Positions 7,919 through 16,522 of a DNA stretch of 46,508 nucleotides are shown one piece after another; position 1 is the first letter of the stretch, and the number at the start of each line of letters is the position of its first letter. Under the pieces are notes generated by a model. That model did not search any database. It had not been told where the DNA came from and saw nothing but the letters and a program-made list of their open reading frames with translations. A program made the position numbers and the translations under genes. This stretch comes from Thermoanaerobacterium butyriciformans (GTDB lineage Bacteria > Bacillota > Thermoanaerobacteria > Thermoanaerobacterales > Thermoanaerobacteraceae), in assembly GCF_017874545.1 (NCBI RefSeq), contig NZ_JAGGLT010000029.1:1-46508 (forward strand), given 5' to 3'.

Positions 7919-8230
7919 GAATCTTTATTTTAGGTAATGTAAATGATACCAATTGCTGTGAAAATGAAGTAAATTGAATGTCATACAATCCATTAATAAC
8001 TTTTAATAGTTTAAGCTTAGTTTTATAAGGATGCCTCCATTTCTGATATTGATAATTCTTTGAAATTGGAGGAAGTCCTTTGAAATATGCGAAACCTTAA
8101 TATTTTAAAGTTTTTTGGGTTTTGCAAACTAAATGTCAGTAATCAATGGAGGTGTTAAATTTATGTAGAATAATGAGAAGTTTGGGAGTTTGCGTTATCT
8201 TATCAAGTAAGTTGAAAAGGAGTGATAAAA
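7919..8230. other. intergenic stretch with an imperfect hairpin and an ATG-TAG mini-ORF
   Basis: No gene is visible. CCTCCATTTC (about 8034-8043) and GAAATTGGAGG (about 8063-8073) form an imperfect inverted repeat. A good ribosome binding site TGGAGGTG at 8147-8154 is followed by ATG-TAG at 8163-8168, with an open frame of 13 codons after the TAG. This could be the leader of the downstream sugar operon or a broken small gene. I could not assign a convincing promoter for the sugar operon. Confidence 0.4.
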
Positions 8231-9436
8231 ATGAGGAAAATTTTCTACGTTTTATTGGTAATTATTTTAGCATGCACATTAATATTTAGTGGGTGTGGTT
8301 CGTCATCTTCGTCTTCTAAAATATCATCGACCACTACGCCGCCTTCTCAGAAAAATTCAACAACAGCTAATAAAAAGCTTAAATTGGGATTTAACAATTT
8401 CTTAAAAGGCTTTTATTCATTGGACATTCTTGAAAAAAGTTTTAAAGCGACTGCCGATGCATTAAATGTGGATACTATGATTACAAATGATGAAGGCAAA
8501 GTAGAACAATCGGTTCAGAACGTTCAGAACATGATTTCTTCGGGTGTTGATGGGATTGTATTCTTCGGTATTTCAGATACGCTCTTTCCTGTTGTATCAC
8601 AAAAATGCAGAGAAGCTAAAATACCGTTTGTAATTTATGATCATATTCCTTCTGATAAAAGTATGGAAATACTCCAACAAAATCCTTATTTTGTGGGTGT
8701 AGTCGGCGAACATGACTATGATGCTGGTTATCCGATAGGTGAATACGCTGCAAATCAAGGTCTTAAGAAAGCGATTGTAGTAACAGGAAAAAATACGGAT
8801 ACAACACACTCTGCGAGAGTTAAAGGTTTTACAGATTCATTTACCAAAGCTGGTGGAAGAGTCCTTGATGTTGGCTGGGGCAATACAACGCTAGCTGACG
8901 CACTTTCCCAAACTGACGACTTACTTACGGCTCATCCCGATGTTGATTGTATCTATGCTACTGGTGGCGATTTTGGCAGCGGTGCTCTGCAGGCACTTCA
9001 AAAACATCCTAACGTTAAAGCAAAAGTATTTGTAACTGATCTTGATCCAGATATTCTTGCTGGTCTAAAGGCAGGTACAATTACTGCCGCTAACGGTGCG
9101 CATTGGGTTAATGTTGACTTTGCGACTATTCTCCTTGTTAATTACCTCAACAATCATCCATTGAGAGATTCTGGCAATAAGGCACCCGTAGTAACAGTCC
9201 CAGTTCTGACATTACCCAATAATCAAGTATCTCTTTACCAAAAATTTTGGCTGAACAATGAGCCGTTCTCAGTAACTGAATTACGGAATTTAACTGTTCC
9301 GTGGAATCCGAATGTTACTTTAAATGAAGTAAAATCTGTAATTAGCAATTATTCTATTAAATCTAGGTTGGAGGAAAAGCAGAAAGAAGGCCTTGTTACT
9401 TCAGATGAATTAAAAAAAGCAGGAATCATCAACTAA
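8231..9436 (+). CDS. sugar ABC transporter substrate-binding lipoprotein (ribose/galactose type)
   Basis: The 401-residue precursor has a hydrophobic N-terminus and a lipobox FSGC with the lipidated cysteine at residue 22, followed by a Ser/Thr-rich linker. The mature part is a type I periplasmic binding fold: 'NVQNMISSGVDGIVFFGISD', 'AKIPFVIYDHI' and 'VDCIYATGGDFGSGALQAL' are typical of the Peripla_BP_4 family. It delivers a sugar to the permease and ATPase encoded immediately downstream. ATG 8231 is chosen because AAAAGGAG ends eight bases upstream; the GTG at 8222 overlaps that site. The sugar is unknown. The neighbouring GH3 glycosidase suggests a short beta-linked oligosaccharide or its monosaccharide product. 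Confidence 0.9.
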   Translation: MRKIFYVLLVIILACTLIFSGCGSSSSSSKISSTTTPPSQKNSTTANKKLKLGFNNFLKGFYSLDILEKSFKATADALNVDTMITNDEGKVEQSVQNVQNMISSGVDGIVFFGISDTLFPVVSQKCREAKIPFVIYDHIPSDKSMEILQQNPYFVGVVGEHDYDAGYPIGEYAANQGLKKAIVVTGKNTDTTHSARVKGFTDSFTKAGGRVLDVGWGNTTLADALSQTDDLLTAHPDVDCIYATGGDFGSGALQALQKHPNVKAKVFVTDLDPDILAGLKAGTITAANGAHWVNVDFATILLVNYLNNHPLRDSGNKAPVVTVPVLTLPNNQVSLYQKFWLNNEPFSVTELRNLTVPWNPNVTLNEVKSVISNYSIKSRLEEKQKEGLVTSDELKKAGIIN

Positions 9437-9471
9437 CATATTTGATGTTTTTGTGATATGAGAAAGGAGAT

Positions 9472-9544
9472 GGAAAGCTCCATAGATAAATAGCTTTTAT
9501 CATAATATATAAATATAGAAGACCTGGAGAAAAAGGGGCTTTCC
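9472..9544 (+). other. long-range hairpin between binding-protein and permease genes
   Basis: GGAAAGC (9472-9478) pairs with GCTTTCC (9538-9544), and CTCC just inside the left arm can pair with GGAG at 9526-9529. There is no T-run after it. Such structures after binding-protein genes often stabilise the upstream transcript and give more binding protein than permease; that role is inferred. Confidence 0.35.
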
Positions 9545-9689
9545 ATATTGTTCAACTGTTAATTATAAAGAATGATTTTGTTTACAATTAGTTTTGGTTT
9601 TTTCTAAATACATAGTTAGCTTTATTAAAGCAATTGATATCATGAATGGTATGAATAGATTTTCAATATTTTACAGGGGAGATGCTGCG

Positions 9690-10697
9690 ATGAAATCGGT
9701 TGATAGTGAGAAGAGTTATTCTCTGGGGAAATTTCAAGAAAGAAGATTTTTGGTAAGTAGATATGATATAAAAAAACTTTTAAGTGTTATTCTTATCATA
9801 ATTCCTTACATAATATTTAATATTTTTACTAAAGGACGTTTCATGGAAAGTTCTAATATTCTTTCTATTTTGGTCCATGCTGTTGTGCCAGCTTTCGTAG
9901 CGTGGGGTTTTTGCTTCATTTTTACAAGTGGAATTATGGATTTGTCAATTGGAGCTATCATGATTTTGGCCTGTATTGTAAGCGGTATTCTGGCTATAAA
10001 AATCGGGTACTTCGGTTTGATTTTAGGTGGGATTCTTGTATCATTTGCACTAGAATATATTAATTTAAAATGTATGATTAAGACGAAAATACCTTCTTGG
10101 GTGTTTGGACTTGGTATGGCTATGATATATGAGGGAATTGGTGCACTTTATGGAGCATCACAACTTAAACTAGGCAAACAGGTAGTATCTTTAGGAGTTA
10201 CTGCTAGAAAATTAGGTTCTATTCCATGGATTATTATTGTTTTGGCATTAGGCCTTATTATGGCATATATCATTTTTAATAGGACTTCTATCGGCTTTGA
10301 TATTCGAGCTGTAGGTAGTAACAGAGAGGTTGCCAAAATGATGGGTGTAGATGTAACTAAAGCAATCATAAGGGGTGGTCTAGTTGGTAGTGTTTTTATT
10401 GGCCTTGCGAGCGCTATTAACGAGAGTTACGCAGGAAGAGTTATGCCAACAACAGGTCTAAACAGTATAGCCTTGATATTTATTCCTCTTGCTGTATACC
10501 TGTTAGCACAAGCATTTGAGCAGATTTTTAATCTTACCGTGGCTGTTATAATTAGCTCGGTAATTGTCGAATCATTATTTAATATTTTAACTATACTCGG
10601 TGTACCATCTGGAACATGGCAACAGGTTGCGGTAGGAGCATGTGTTATAGTATGTGGCGTCCTAGCTCAGAGGCATTATAAGGGGGTAGTAAAATGA
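9690..10697 (+). CDS. sugar ABC transporter permease (BPD_transp_2, RbsC-like)
   Basis: A 335-residue membrane protein with about eight to ten hydrophobic segments and the RbsC-family segment 'FIFTSGIMDLSIGAIMILA' plus 'GSNREVAKMMGVDV', the coupling region that contacts the ATPase. ATG 9690 follows AGGGGAG with an eight-base spacer; a longer frame to 9594 lacks a ribosome binding site. Its stop overlaps the start of the ATPase gene (ATGA). A second, different permease follows the ATPase, so the channel is probably a heterodimer, unlike the homodimeric ribose system. Confidence 0.88.
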   Translation: MKSVDSEKSYSLGKFQERRFLVSRYDIKKLLSVILIIIPYIIFNIFTKGRFMESSNILSILVHAVVPAFVAWGFCFIFTSGIMDLSIGAIMILACIVSGILAIKIGYFGLILGGILVSFALEYINLKCMIKTKIPSWVFGLGMAMIYEGIGALYGASQLKLGKQVVSLGVTARKLGSIPWIIIVLALGLIMAYIIFNRTSIGFDIRAVGSNREVAKMMGVDVTKAIIRGGLVGSVFIGLASAINESYAGRVMPTTGLNSIALIFIPLAVYLLAQAFEQIFNLTVAVIISSVIVESLFNILTILGVPSGTWQQVAVGACVIVCGVLAQRHYKGVVK

Positions 10698-12205
10698 CAA
10701 ACGAGTATATTTTTAGAGCTGAAAAACTTAATAAATTTTTTGGACCAACACATGCAAACAATGATGTTTCAATCTCTATTCAGAAGGGAGAAATTCGCGG
10801 TTTAATCGGTGAGAATGGCTCCGGAAAGTCTACGTTGATTTCATTGATCTCAGGTATTATCCAAAAAGATAGTGGGATGATGTTTTTAGACGGAGAACCG
10901 TACGAACCGAAGACGCCGTTGGATGCTTTCAATCATAAGATAGGTACAGTAGTTCAAGAACTTGGATTGGTGGATGGACTGCCAATAGGAGTAAATATTT
11001 TTTTAGGTAGGCTTGATATGTTCAACAAAAATGGAGTAATTGATTTGCAAGGTCTTTATAAAGCTGCAAGCGAACACCTGAGTTATTGGAATCTTGGTAA
11101 ATTTCCGGTCCAAAATCTTGCTAGTACTCTTTCTGTTGAAGAGAAAAAAATGGTTGAACTTGCAAGAGCTCTGTCAGTGAATCCGAACTTTCTGATTCTT
11201 GATGAAATTACTACGGCCATTTCGCTGAACAACAGGAAATTGCTGTATAGCATTATAGAGCAATTTAAAAAACAAGGGAAATCTGTTTTGCTAATTACAC
11301 ACGATCTTGAGGAAATTATCAAAATTACGGATAACATTACAATTATGCGTGATGGAGTTGTAGTGGATACAAGGAAAAGTTGTGAACTGACTCCTGATAT
11401 TTTGAAACGCCTGATGGTCGGCAGAGAGTTAAGTGGTTCATATTATAGGAATGACTGGGAAGATCAATATGAAGACGATGTGGTGTTAAGTGTGTGTGAT
11501 TTGACTGTTGAAGAGCATTTTGAAGATGTCTCATTTGATTTGCATAAAGGGGAAATACTTGGCATATGTGGCTTAAGTGATGCTGGAATTCATGAACTTG
11601 GAGAGACTATTTTCGGCGTAATAAAGCCGCAAAAAGGTTCCATATACTTTATATCATCAAATGAAAAGATAAAAGTAAAAAATTCTATTCATGCAAGAAA
11701 GCTTGGCATTGGGTATGTTCCGAAAGATAGGGATAAGCAGGCGCTGATGATAAACGACAGTGTAGAGAATAATATATGTTTGCCATCTATTGAAATATTG
11801 CAAGGTCCCTTCGGTTATATCAGACCTGCAAAGATGAGAAAATTAAGCAGCAAAGTTGTTAATGATTTTGAAATAAAGGCAAAAAGTATTTCTCAGTATA
11901 TTAGGGGACTAAGTGGTGGAAATAAACAAAAAATTAACTTTGCCAGATGGATGAACGAAAAAGTCAGAATTTTAATTATGGACTGTCCTACTAGAGGAGT
12001 TGATGTAGGGGTAAAAGCTTATATTTATAGTGTGATGAATGAAGCAAAAAAGCAGGGGCTTTCAATCATCATGATTTCGGATGAGTTGCCAGAGCTAATC
12101 GGTATGTGTGACAGGCTTCTTGTAATGAAAGAAGGAAAAGTTGTAAAAACCTTTTATAGAAGTTCTGGCTTCACGGAAGAATCAATTATGGAGGTGATGA
12201 TGTAA
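10694..12205 (+). CDS. sugar ABC transporter ATP-binding protein, two ABC domains (RbsA/MglA-like)
   Basis: The 503-residue protein has two tandem ABC domains. The first has Walker A GENGSGKST (about 38-46) and the D-loop region 'NPNFLILDEITTAI'. The second is degenerate at Walker A (GLSDAGIHE), as usual in this family, but keeps the signature LSGGNKQK and 'ILIMDCPTRGVDVG'. It powers import with the flanking permeases and is translationally coupled to both: start overlap ATGA with the upstream gene and a one-base overlap with the downstream start. The first signature motif reads LSVEEKKM instead of LSGGQ-like, a common relaxation in these double ATPases. Confidence 0.92.
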   Translation: MTNEYIFRAEKLNKFFGPTHANNDVSISIQKGEIRGLIGENGSGKSTLISLISGIIQKDSGMMFLDGEPYEPKTPLDAFNHKIGTVVQELGLVDGLPIGVNIFLGRLDMFNKNGVIDLQGLYKAASEHLSYWNLGKFPVQNLASTLSVEEKKMVELARALSVNPNFLILDEITTAISLNNRKLLYSIIEQFKKQGKSVLLITHDLEEIIKITDNITIMRDGVVVDTRKSCELTPDILKRLMVGRELSGSYYRNDWEDQYEDDVVLSVCDLTVEEHFEDVSFDLHKGEILGICGLSDAGIHELGETIFGVIKPQKGSIYFISSNEKIKVKNSIHARKLGIGYVPKDRDKQALMINDSVENNICLPSIEILQGPFGYIRPAKMRKLSSKVVNDFEIKAKSISQYIRGLSGGNKQKINFARWMNEKVRILIMDCPTRGVDVGVKAYIYSVMNEAKKQGLSIIMISDELPELIGMCDRLLVMKEGKVVKTFYRSSGFTEESIMEVMM

Positions 12206-13155
12206 TGAAAAAAGGTTTATGGTCTAGTTATCAGCGTATTTTCCCATTTATAAGTTTGATTTTGCTTATAATCATATTCAGTATTATTGTAGGGCCCAAA
12301 TTCTGGAGTGTTGATAATCTGGTTAATATAATTAATCAGGTAGTACCATTGATTTTGGGTGGGGCAGGGATGATTTTTGTTGTGACTCAGGGAGGGTGTG
12401 ACCTCTCACAAGGCTCTGCTCTGGCGCTAGTTGGAACGATTGCAGCAATGGCTTCTAATAGTCTCGGGTTTATAGCATATTTCCCTGTAGCTATTTTTCT
12501 AGGTGCATTGATTGGTGCTTTTAACGGCGTTATCGTGAGCAAATTCAAAGTTCAGTCGCTAATGGTTACACTTGCCATGATGATTACTCTTCGTGCGATA
12601 GTCGTGTATATAACAGGTGGACAAGTTATCTATGTTTCTAGCTCTGTGCTATTATTAGACAATTTTGCTATTAAAATCTCGATTTTTGTTACAACTATGG
12701 CAGTTATGTATTACCTGTTTGAATATACAAAAATAGGATTTTATAGTAAAGTTATTGGAGAAAACGAGATGGTCGGAATTTATACCGGTATTTCTGTAGA
12801 TAAATATAAAATTCTAGCCTTTATGATTTCTGGTATTATGGCAGGAATTGTGGGTGCTTTAACAGTCGGACGAATTGGCGGTGTTGATCCGGCAATGGGT
12901 AATTTTTTTGAACTTCAAGTTCTTATGTCCCTGTTTGTCGGTGGAGTGCCAGTTACAGGAGGAGCTGGAAGTAAAATCTATAAGCTATTTATTGGTGCGC
13001 TGATTCTTTCTGTACTTCAAAATGGCTTGATTCTCTCTAGAGTCAGTGCAGAAGTATCGGAATTAGTTGAAGGTATTATTTTGATTGGTGTTGTATTCTT
13101 TACTTTATATATACGTTCTAAATTTATACAGGTTCAATCTGCAGGAGAAAACTGA
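12205..13155 (+). CDS. sugar ABC transporter permease, second subunit (RbsC-like)
   Basis: A 316-residue polytopic membrane protein of the BPD_transp_2 family, with 'AGMIFVVTQGGCDLSQGSAL' and the cytoplasmic coupling stretch 'KVIGENEMVGIYTGISVDKY'. It shares the fold but little obvious sequence with the permease at 9690. Its ATG overlaps the last base of the ATPase stop. A short perfect hairpin AAGACAA-ATTTA-TTGTCTT (13189-13207) without a T-run separates it from the GH3 gene. Confidence 0.88.
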   Translation: MKKGLWSSYQRIFPFISLILLIIIFSIIVGPKFWSVDNLVNIINQVVPLILGGAGMIFVVTQGGCDLSQGSALALVGTIAAMASNSLGFIAYFPVAIFLGALIGAFNGVIVSKFKVQSLMVTLAMMITLRAIVVYITGGQVIYVSSSVLLLDNFAIKISIFVTTMAVMYYLFEYTKIGFYSKVIGENEMVGIYTGISVDKYKILAFMISGIMAGIVGALTVGRIGGVDPAMGNFFELQVLMSLFVGGVPVTGGAGSKIYKLFIGALILSVLQNGLILSRVSAEVSELVEGIILIGVVFFTLYIRSKFIQVQSAGEN

Positions 13156-13237
13156 TTAAATAATGTATTTTGTTAAGTTTTAAGAAGCAAGACAAATTTA
13201 TTGTCTTAAAAAAATGATTATATGAGGAGGAATAAGT

Positions 13238-15346
13238 ATGTCAAAAAAACAAAAATCTAATAATACAAAGGGAGAAGAAGTTATGTCAAGTCTAAAAGAA
13301 TATCGATTGTCTCTTACCGAAAGAGCTAAAGATATTGTTTCAAAACTAACGCTGGAAGAAAAAGTATATTTGATGAGTGGACGTGTAAGTGAGGAGGAAC
13401 TTACAGAGGCTTTTAACATTAGTTCTTCTGATGTGCATTATAACTATTATCCTTACCCTGCTGGTGGAAATCAGCGTTTGAATGTACCTGAATTGAAATT
13501 TTGTGATGGTCCACGTGGGGTAGTTTGCGGAAAGAGCACTTGTTTTCCTGTGCCAATGGCACGCGGAGCTACTTTTGATCCTGAGTTGGAGGGAAAAATT
13601 GGCGAAGTGATTGCTAAAGAAATCAGAGCTTACGGTGGGAATTTCTATGGTGGCGTATGCGTAAACCTCCCTTATCATCCCGGATGGGGACGAAGCCAAG
13701 AGGTTTATGGTGAAGATGATTTCCTTTTGGGCAAAATGGGTTCAGCGCTAGTAAAAGGAGTACAAAAACACAATGTGATTGCCTGTGTTAAGCATTTTGC
13801 ATTTAACAGTATGGAAAATGCACGCTTTACCGTTAATGTGAAAGCAGACCAAAGAACGGAACAGGAAGTATTTTTACCACACTTTAAAGACTGCATAGAT
13901 GCAGGCGCAGCCGCTGTGATGAGTGCCTACAATAAATACAATGGAACTTATTGCGGACAAAATGGCTATTTGCTTGATCATGTGTTAAAAGAAACGTGGG
14001 GATTCGATGGATTTGTCATAAGCGATTTTATTTGGGGAGTAAGAGACACTATCGGTTCTGCAACAAACGGACTTGATGTCGAAATGTGTAACACAAAGTT
14101 TTATGGAGAAAGATTAGTGAAAGCTGTTCATGACGGTCTAGTGAGCGAATCAGAGATTGATGAAGCAGCGGTTAGAATTGTTCGAACACTTCTTGCTTTT
14201 ACCGATGCAAAAGATCCACAAGAATATACTAAAGAATTAATTGCTTGCCAAGCACATATTGCTTTAGCTAAACGGGCCGCCGAAGAAGCAATGACACTTT
14301 TAAAAAATGATAATAAAGTTTTGCCATTTTCTAAAGCAAAAGTAAAGCGTATCGCTGTAATAGGAAAACTTGCAAATAAAGCCAATATTGGTGATCACGG
14401 TTCCAGCCGAGTATTTCCGCCTTATGTCGTAACGCCACTTGCAGGTATTACCAACTTAATGGAAAACAGCGAAGTGGACTACTATAATGGGGAAAATTTA
14501 GAACTAGCGGTACAGATTGCGAAAGCTGCTGATGCAGTTGTATTGGTAGTTGGCAATGATCATGATGACGAAGGAGAGTATTTGGAGCCAAATGATGTTG
14601 CTAAATTTAGTAAAAAAATCGGTGGAGATCGCAAAAATCTTGGATTACATAAAAATGAAATTGAGCTAATCAAAAAAGTTGGACCCATAAATCCAAACAC
14701 AGCAGTTGTGCTGATTGGCGGTAGTATGATTTTAATGGACGAGTGGAAAGACTATGTTCCAGCCATACTTATGGCTTATTATCCTGGTATGGAAGGTGGT
14801 ACAGTAATTGCTGAAACGCTCTTTGGTGATGTGAACCCAGGTGGTAAACTTCCGTTTGCGATAGTAAAGAATGAAGAAGATTTGCCGAAGATTGACTGGT
14901 ATGCGGATGAAATTACTTACGGTTATTATCACGGATATACGAAATTGGACAAGGAAAGAATTAAGCCGTTGTTCCCATTCGGTTATGGTTTGTCATATAC
15001 GTCATTTCAGCTTTCAGACCCTTCATTTATTGTAGATAAAGATAACATCATTGCAAGCTGTAAGGTAAAAAATACAGGTGAAATGAAGGGGGATGAGGTA
15101 ATACAGTTTTATGTTGGCTTCAGTAATTCGTCGGTTGATCGTCCGGTTAAATTGCTGCGGGGTTTTCAACGTGTAACTTTAGAGCCTGGACAAGAAGTAA
15201 CAGTTAATATTACCTGCCCGGTTGAAAAATTGAAGTGGTATAATCCGCAGACTTCTTCATGGGAGTTGGAAGACATCACTTATGAGGCATATATTGGAAC
15301 CAGCAGTGATCCAAATGATTTACTGTCTGGAAATTTCCGAATTTGA
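13238..15346 (+). CDS. glycoside hydrolase family 3 beta-glycosidase
   Basis: The 702-residue enzyme has the GH3 N-terminal barrel with 'FCDGPRGV' near the start, 'VKHFAFNSMENARF' and the nucleophile region GFDGFVISDF (Asp at about 263). It continues with the GH3 C-terminal alpha/beta domain ('EEAMTLLKNDNKVLPF') and a fibronectin III-like end. There is no signal peptide, so it acts in the cytoplasm on imported glycosides. Family members are usually beta-glucosidases or beta-xylosidases; the substrate cannot be decided from sequence. GAGGAGG lies before ATG 13238; an in-frame ATG at 13286 is less well placed. It is the last gene of the ABC importer operon and is followed by a strong terminator. 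Confidence 0.92.
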   Translation: MSKKQKSNNTKGEEVMSSLKEYRLSLTERAKDIVSKLTLEEKVYLMSGRVSEEELTEAFNISSSDVHYNYYPYPAGGNQRLNVPELKFCDGPRGVVCGKSTCFPVPMARGATFDPELEGKIGEVIAKEIRAYGGNFYGGVCVNLPYHPGWGRSQEVYGEDDFLLGKMGSALVKGVQKHNVIACVKHFAFNSMENARFTVNVKADQRTEQEVFLPHFKDCIDAGAAAVMSAYNKYNGTYCGQNGYLLDHVLKETWGFDGFVISDFIWGVRDTIGSATNGLDVEMCNTKFYGERLVKAVHDGLVSESEIDEAAVRIVRTLLAFTDAKDPQEYTKELIACQAHIALAKRAAEEAMTLLKNDNKVLPFSKAKVKRIAVIGKLANKANIGDHGSSRVFPPYVVTPLAGITNLMENSEVDYYNGENLELAVQIAKAADAVVLVVGNDHDDEGEYLEPNDVAKFSKKIGGDRKNLGLHKNEIELIKKVGPINPNTAVVLIGGSMILMDEWKDYVPAILMAYYPGMEGGTVIAETLFGDVNPGGKLPFAIVKNEEDLPKIDWYADEITYGYYHGYTKLDKERIKPLFPFGYGLSYTSFQLSDPSFIVDKDNIIASCKVKNTGEMKGDEVIQFYVGFSNSSVDRPVKLLRGFQRVTLEPGQEVTVNITCPVEKLKWYNPQTSSWELEDITYEAYIGTSSDPNDLLSGNFRI

Positions 15347-15405
15347 GAATTATAATAATCGATTAGGATAAATAGAAGTTTTTAGTCTACAAAAAAGTTT
15401 ATTCG

Positions 15406-15447
15406 AAAGGTACTGTGCATGTTGAAGATTTGCATAGTACCTTTTTA
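15406..15447 (+). terminator. strong rho-independent terminator after the GH3 gene
   Basis: A 14-bp stem (15406-15419 with 15431-15444, one G-U pair) closes an 11-base loop and runs into TTTTT. It ends the sugar importer/GH3 operon. Confidence 0.85.
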
Positions 15448-15517
15448 GTTTTATAGATACTGTATGCCCAGAACGTAGGAATGTGTAGAATAATAAAAAA
15501 TATTTTAGATAAGCTTT

Positions 15518-15546
15518 TTGACATTATATGTGATAAAATATAAATA
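15518..15546 (+). promoter_or_regulatory. sigma-A type promoter
   Basis: TTGACA, 17 bases, TAAATA. It would give a leader of about 130 bases before the next small gene. Nothing else recognisable lies between the GH3 terminator and that gene. Confidence 0.5.
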
Positions 15547-15682
15547 TAAAGAATTGCAAAAATAAAAACAAAAGAATAGCTGATGAAAATTATTGAAAGT
15601 AACAATAATAGCACAATAAATAAATGATATGAGAAAATTATGGAAATTGTAATAGTGCTAAGATTTATAGGAGGGATTAATA

Positions 15683-15898
15683 ATAAAGTCAAATTTAAAC
15701 GAAGTGTGGAATTTAATAAATAGTCTATCGTTTGCAGAAAAAAAGATAATTTATAAAAGAATGCAAAATGAAATAGACAAAAAATTATTTGAAATAGTTA
15801 ATAAGATTAATGAAAGAGCTGATACGGACCCGATATCTTTAGATGACATAACAAAAGAAGTAGAGTATATTAGAAGGAAGAAATATTATGTACGATAA
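15683..15898 (+). CDS. small antitoxin-like protein of unknown function
   Basis: About 70 residues, highly charged and helical, ending 'DPISLDDITKEVEYIRRKKY'. The 'SL-x-EITKEVE-x-R' ending resembles small antitoxin-type proteins found beside PIN or RelE toxins, but this is a loose resemblance. The only standard start is GTG 15704, about 28 bases after a strong GGAGGG (15670-15675). An ATA codon at 15683 lies at the correct distance and would add IKSNLNE, so a non-standard start or a mutated ATG is possible. The gene overlaps the TM2 gene by 11 bases and no toxin gene is next to it. Confidence 0.4.
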   Translation: MKSNLNEVWNLINSLSFAEKKIIYKRMQNEIDKKLFEIVNKINERADTDPISLDDITKEVEYIRRKKYYVR

Positions 15899-16186
15899 GA
15901 TAACTGATTGTAGAGATGAAAAAAAGAGTGTTGCTTTAACATGGATCTTATAGTTTTTTTTAGGAGGTTTTGGGATTCATAGGTTTTATCTTGGCAAAAC
16001 TGTATCAGCGATAATCTTGCTTATTTTAACAGTTGTAACGGTTTGGTTTACTGCTGGAATACATACTTTAATATGGTTTATTGTTGATGCTTTTTTTTAC
16101 CAAAAATGATAGGAGACAATAATAGAGAAATTGTAATAGAAATACTCAATCAAATAATAGGATTAAGCAAAGGTGGAACAGTTTAA
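15888..16186 (+). pseudogene. TM2-domain membrane protein, disrupted by a stop codon and a frameshift
   Basis: Read through, the frame gives MYDKITDCRDEKKSVALTWI, then FFLGGFGIHRFYLGK and a second hydrophobic segment ending 'TLIWFIVDAFFYQK': the two-helix TM2 domain with its GxxGxHRFYLG turn. An in-frame TAG at 15951-15953 cuts it before the first membrane helix. A second lesion lies at the A5 tract 16102-16106, where one more A would extend the protein by 'MIGDNNREIVIEILNQIIG', matching the usual C-terminal tail of this family. Two independent lesions make a sequencing artefact unlikely. The ATG overlaps the preceding small gene. TM2 proteins have no settled function. Confidence 0.75.
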
Positions 16187-16248
16187 AGTTAATAGTTAAG
16201 TCTTAAGCAAATTATAAACGTTTATCATAATTAGCAAAAACTTTTTTT

Positions 16249-16467
16249 ATGGTGAAAACGGAGAAAACGGACGAGATACTAGCCATGAAAGAGGTTTTGA
16301 AAATGATACGTTTGATTAACTTAGAAATGTACATGAGAAATATATATTCCATGAATAATAACTACTATTCCATTTATCAATATCATAGAACAGGCCGTAA
16401 AGAGATAGATTTCACAAAAGATGTATCTAAATTATATGATGAGGAAACAGGTTTTAAATTTATTTAA
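16249..16467 (+). CDS. hypothetical protein
   Basis: A 72-codon frame with no clear ribosome binding site and no family I recognise. The product is polar and Tyr/Asn-rich ('IYSMNNNYYSIYQYH') and has no membrane segment. A palindrome ATAAACGTTTAT at 16214-16225 lies in its upstream region and could be an operator. It may be a fragment of a larger lost gene. Confidence 0.3.
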   Translation: MVKTEKTDEILAMKEVLKMIRLINLEMYMRNIYSMNNNYYSIYQYHRTGRKEIDFTKDVSKLYDEETGFKFI

Positions 16468-16522
16468 AAAAATATATTGTTGTGAACTATGATATTCAAA
16501 TAAGATAGGGGTGCAAATTAAA

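Noticed and set aside
15406-15447. The hairpin at the end of the GH3 operon as an insertion-element end
   Set aside because: The G/C-containing stem followed by a T-run at an operon end is fully explained as an intrinsic terminator.
16214-16225. ATAAACGTTTAT palindrome as a catabolite-responsive (cre) site
   Set aside because: It lacks the TG...CA ends of the cre consensus and precedes an ORF of doubtful reality; mentioned only as a possible operator.
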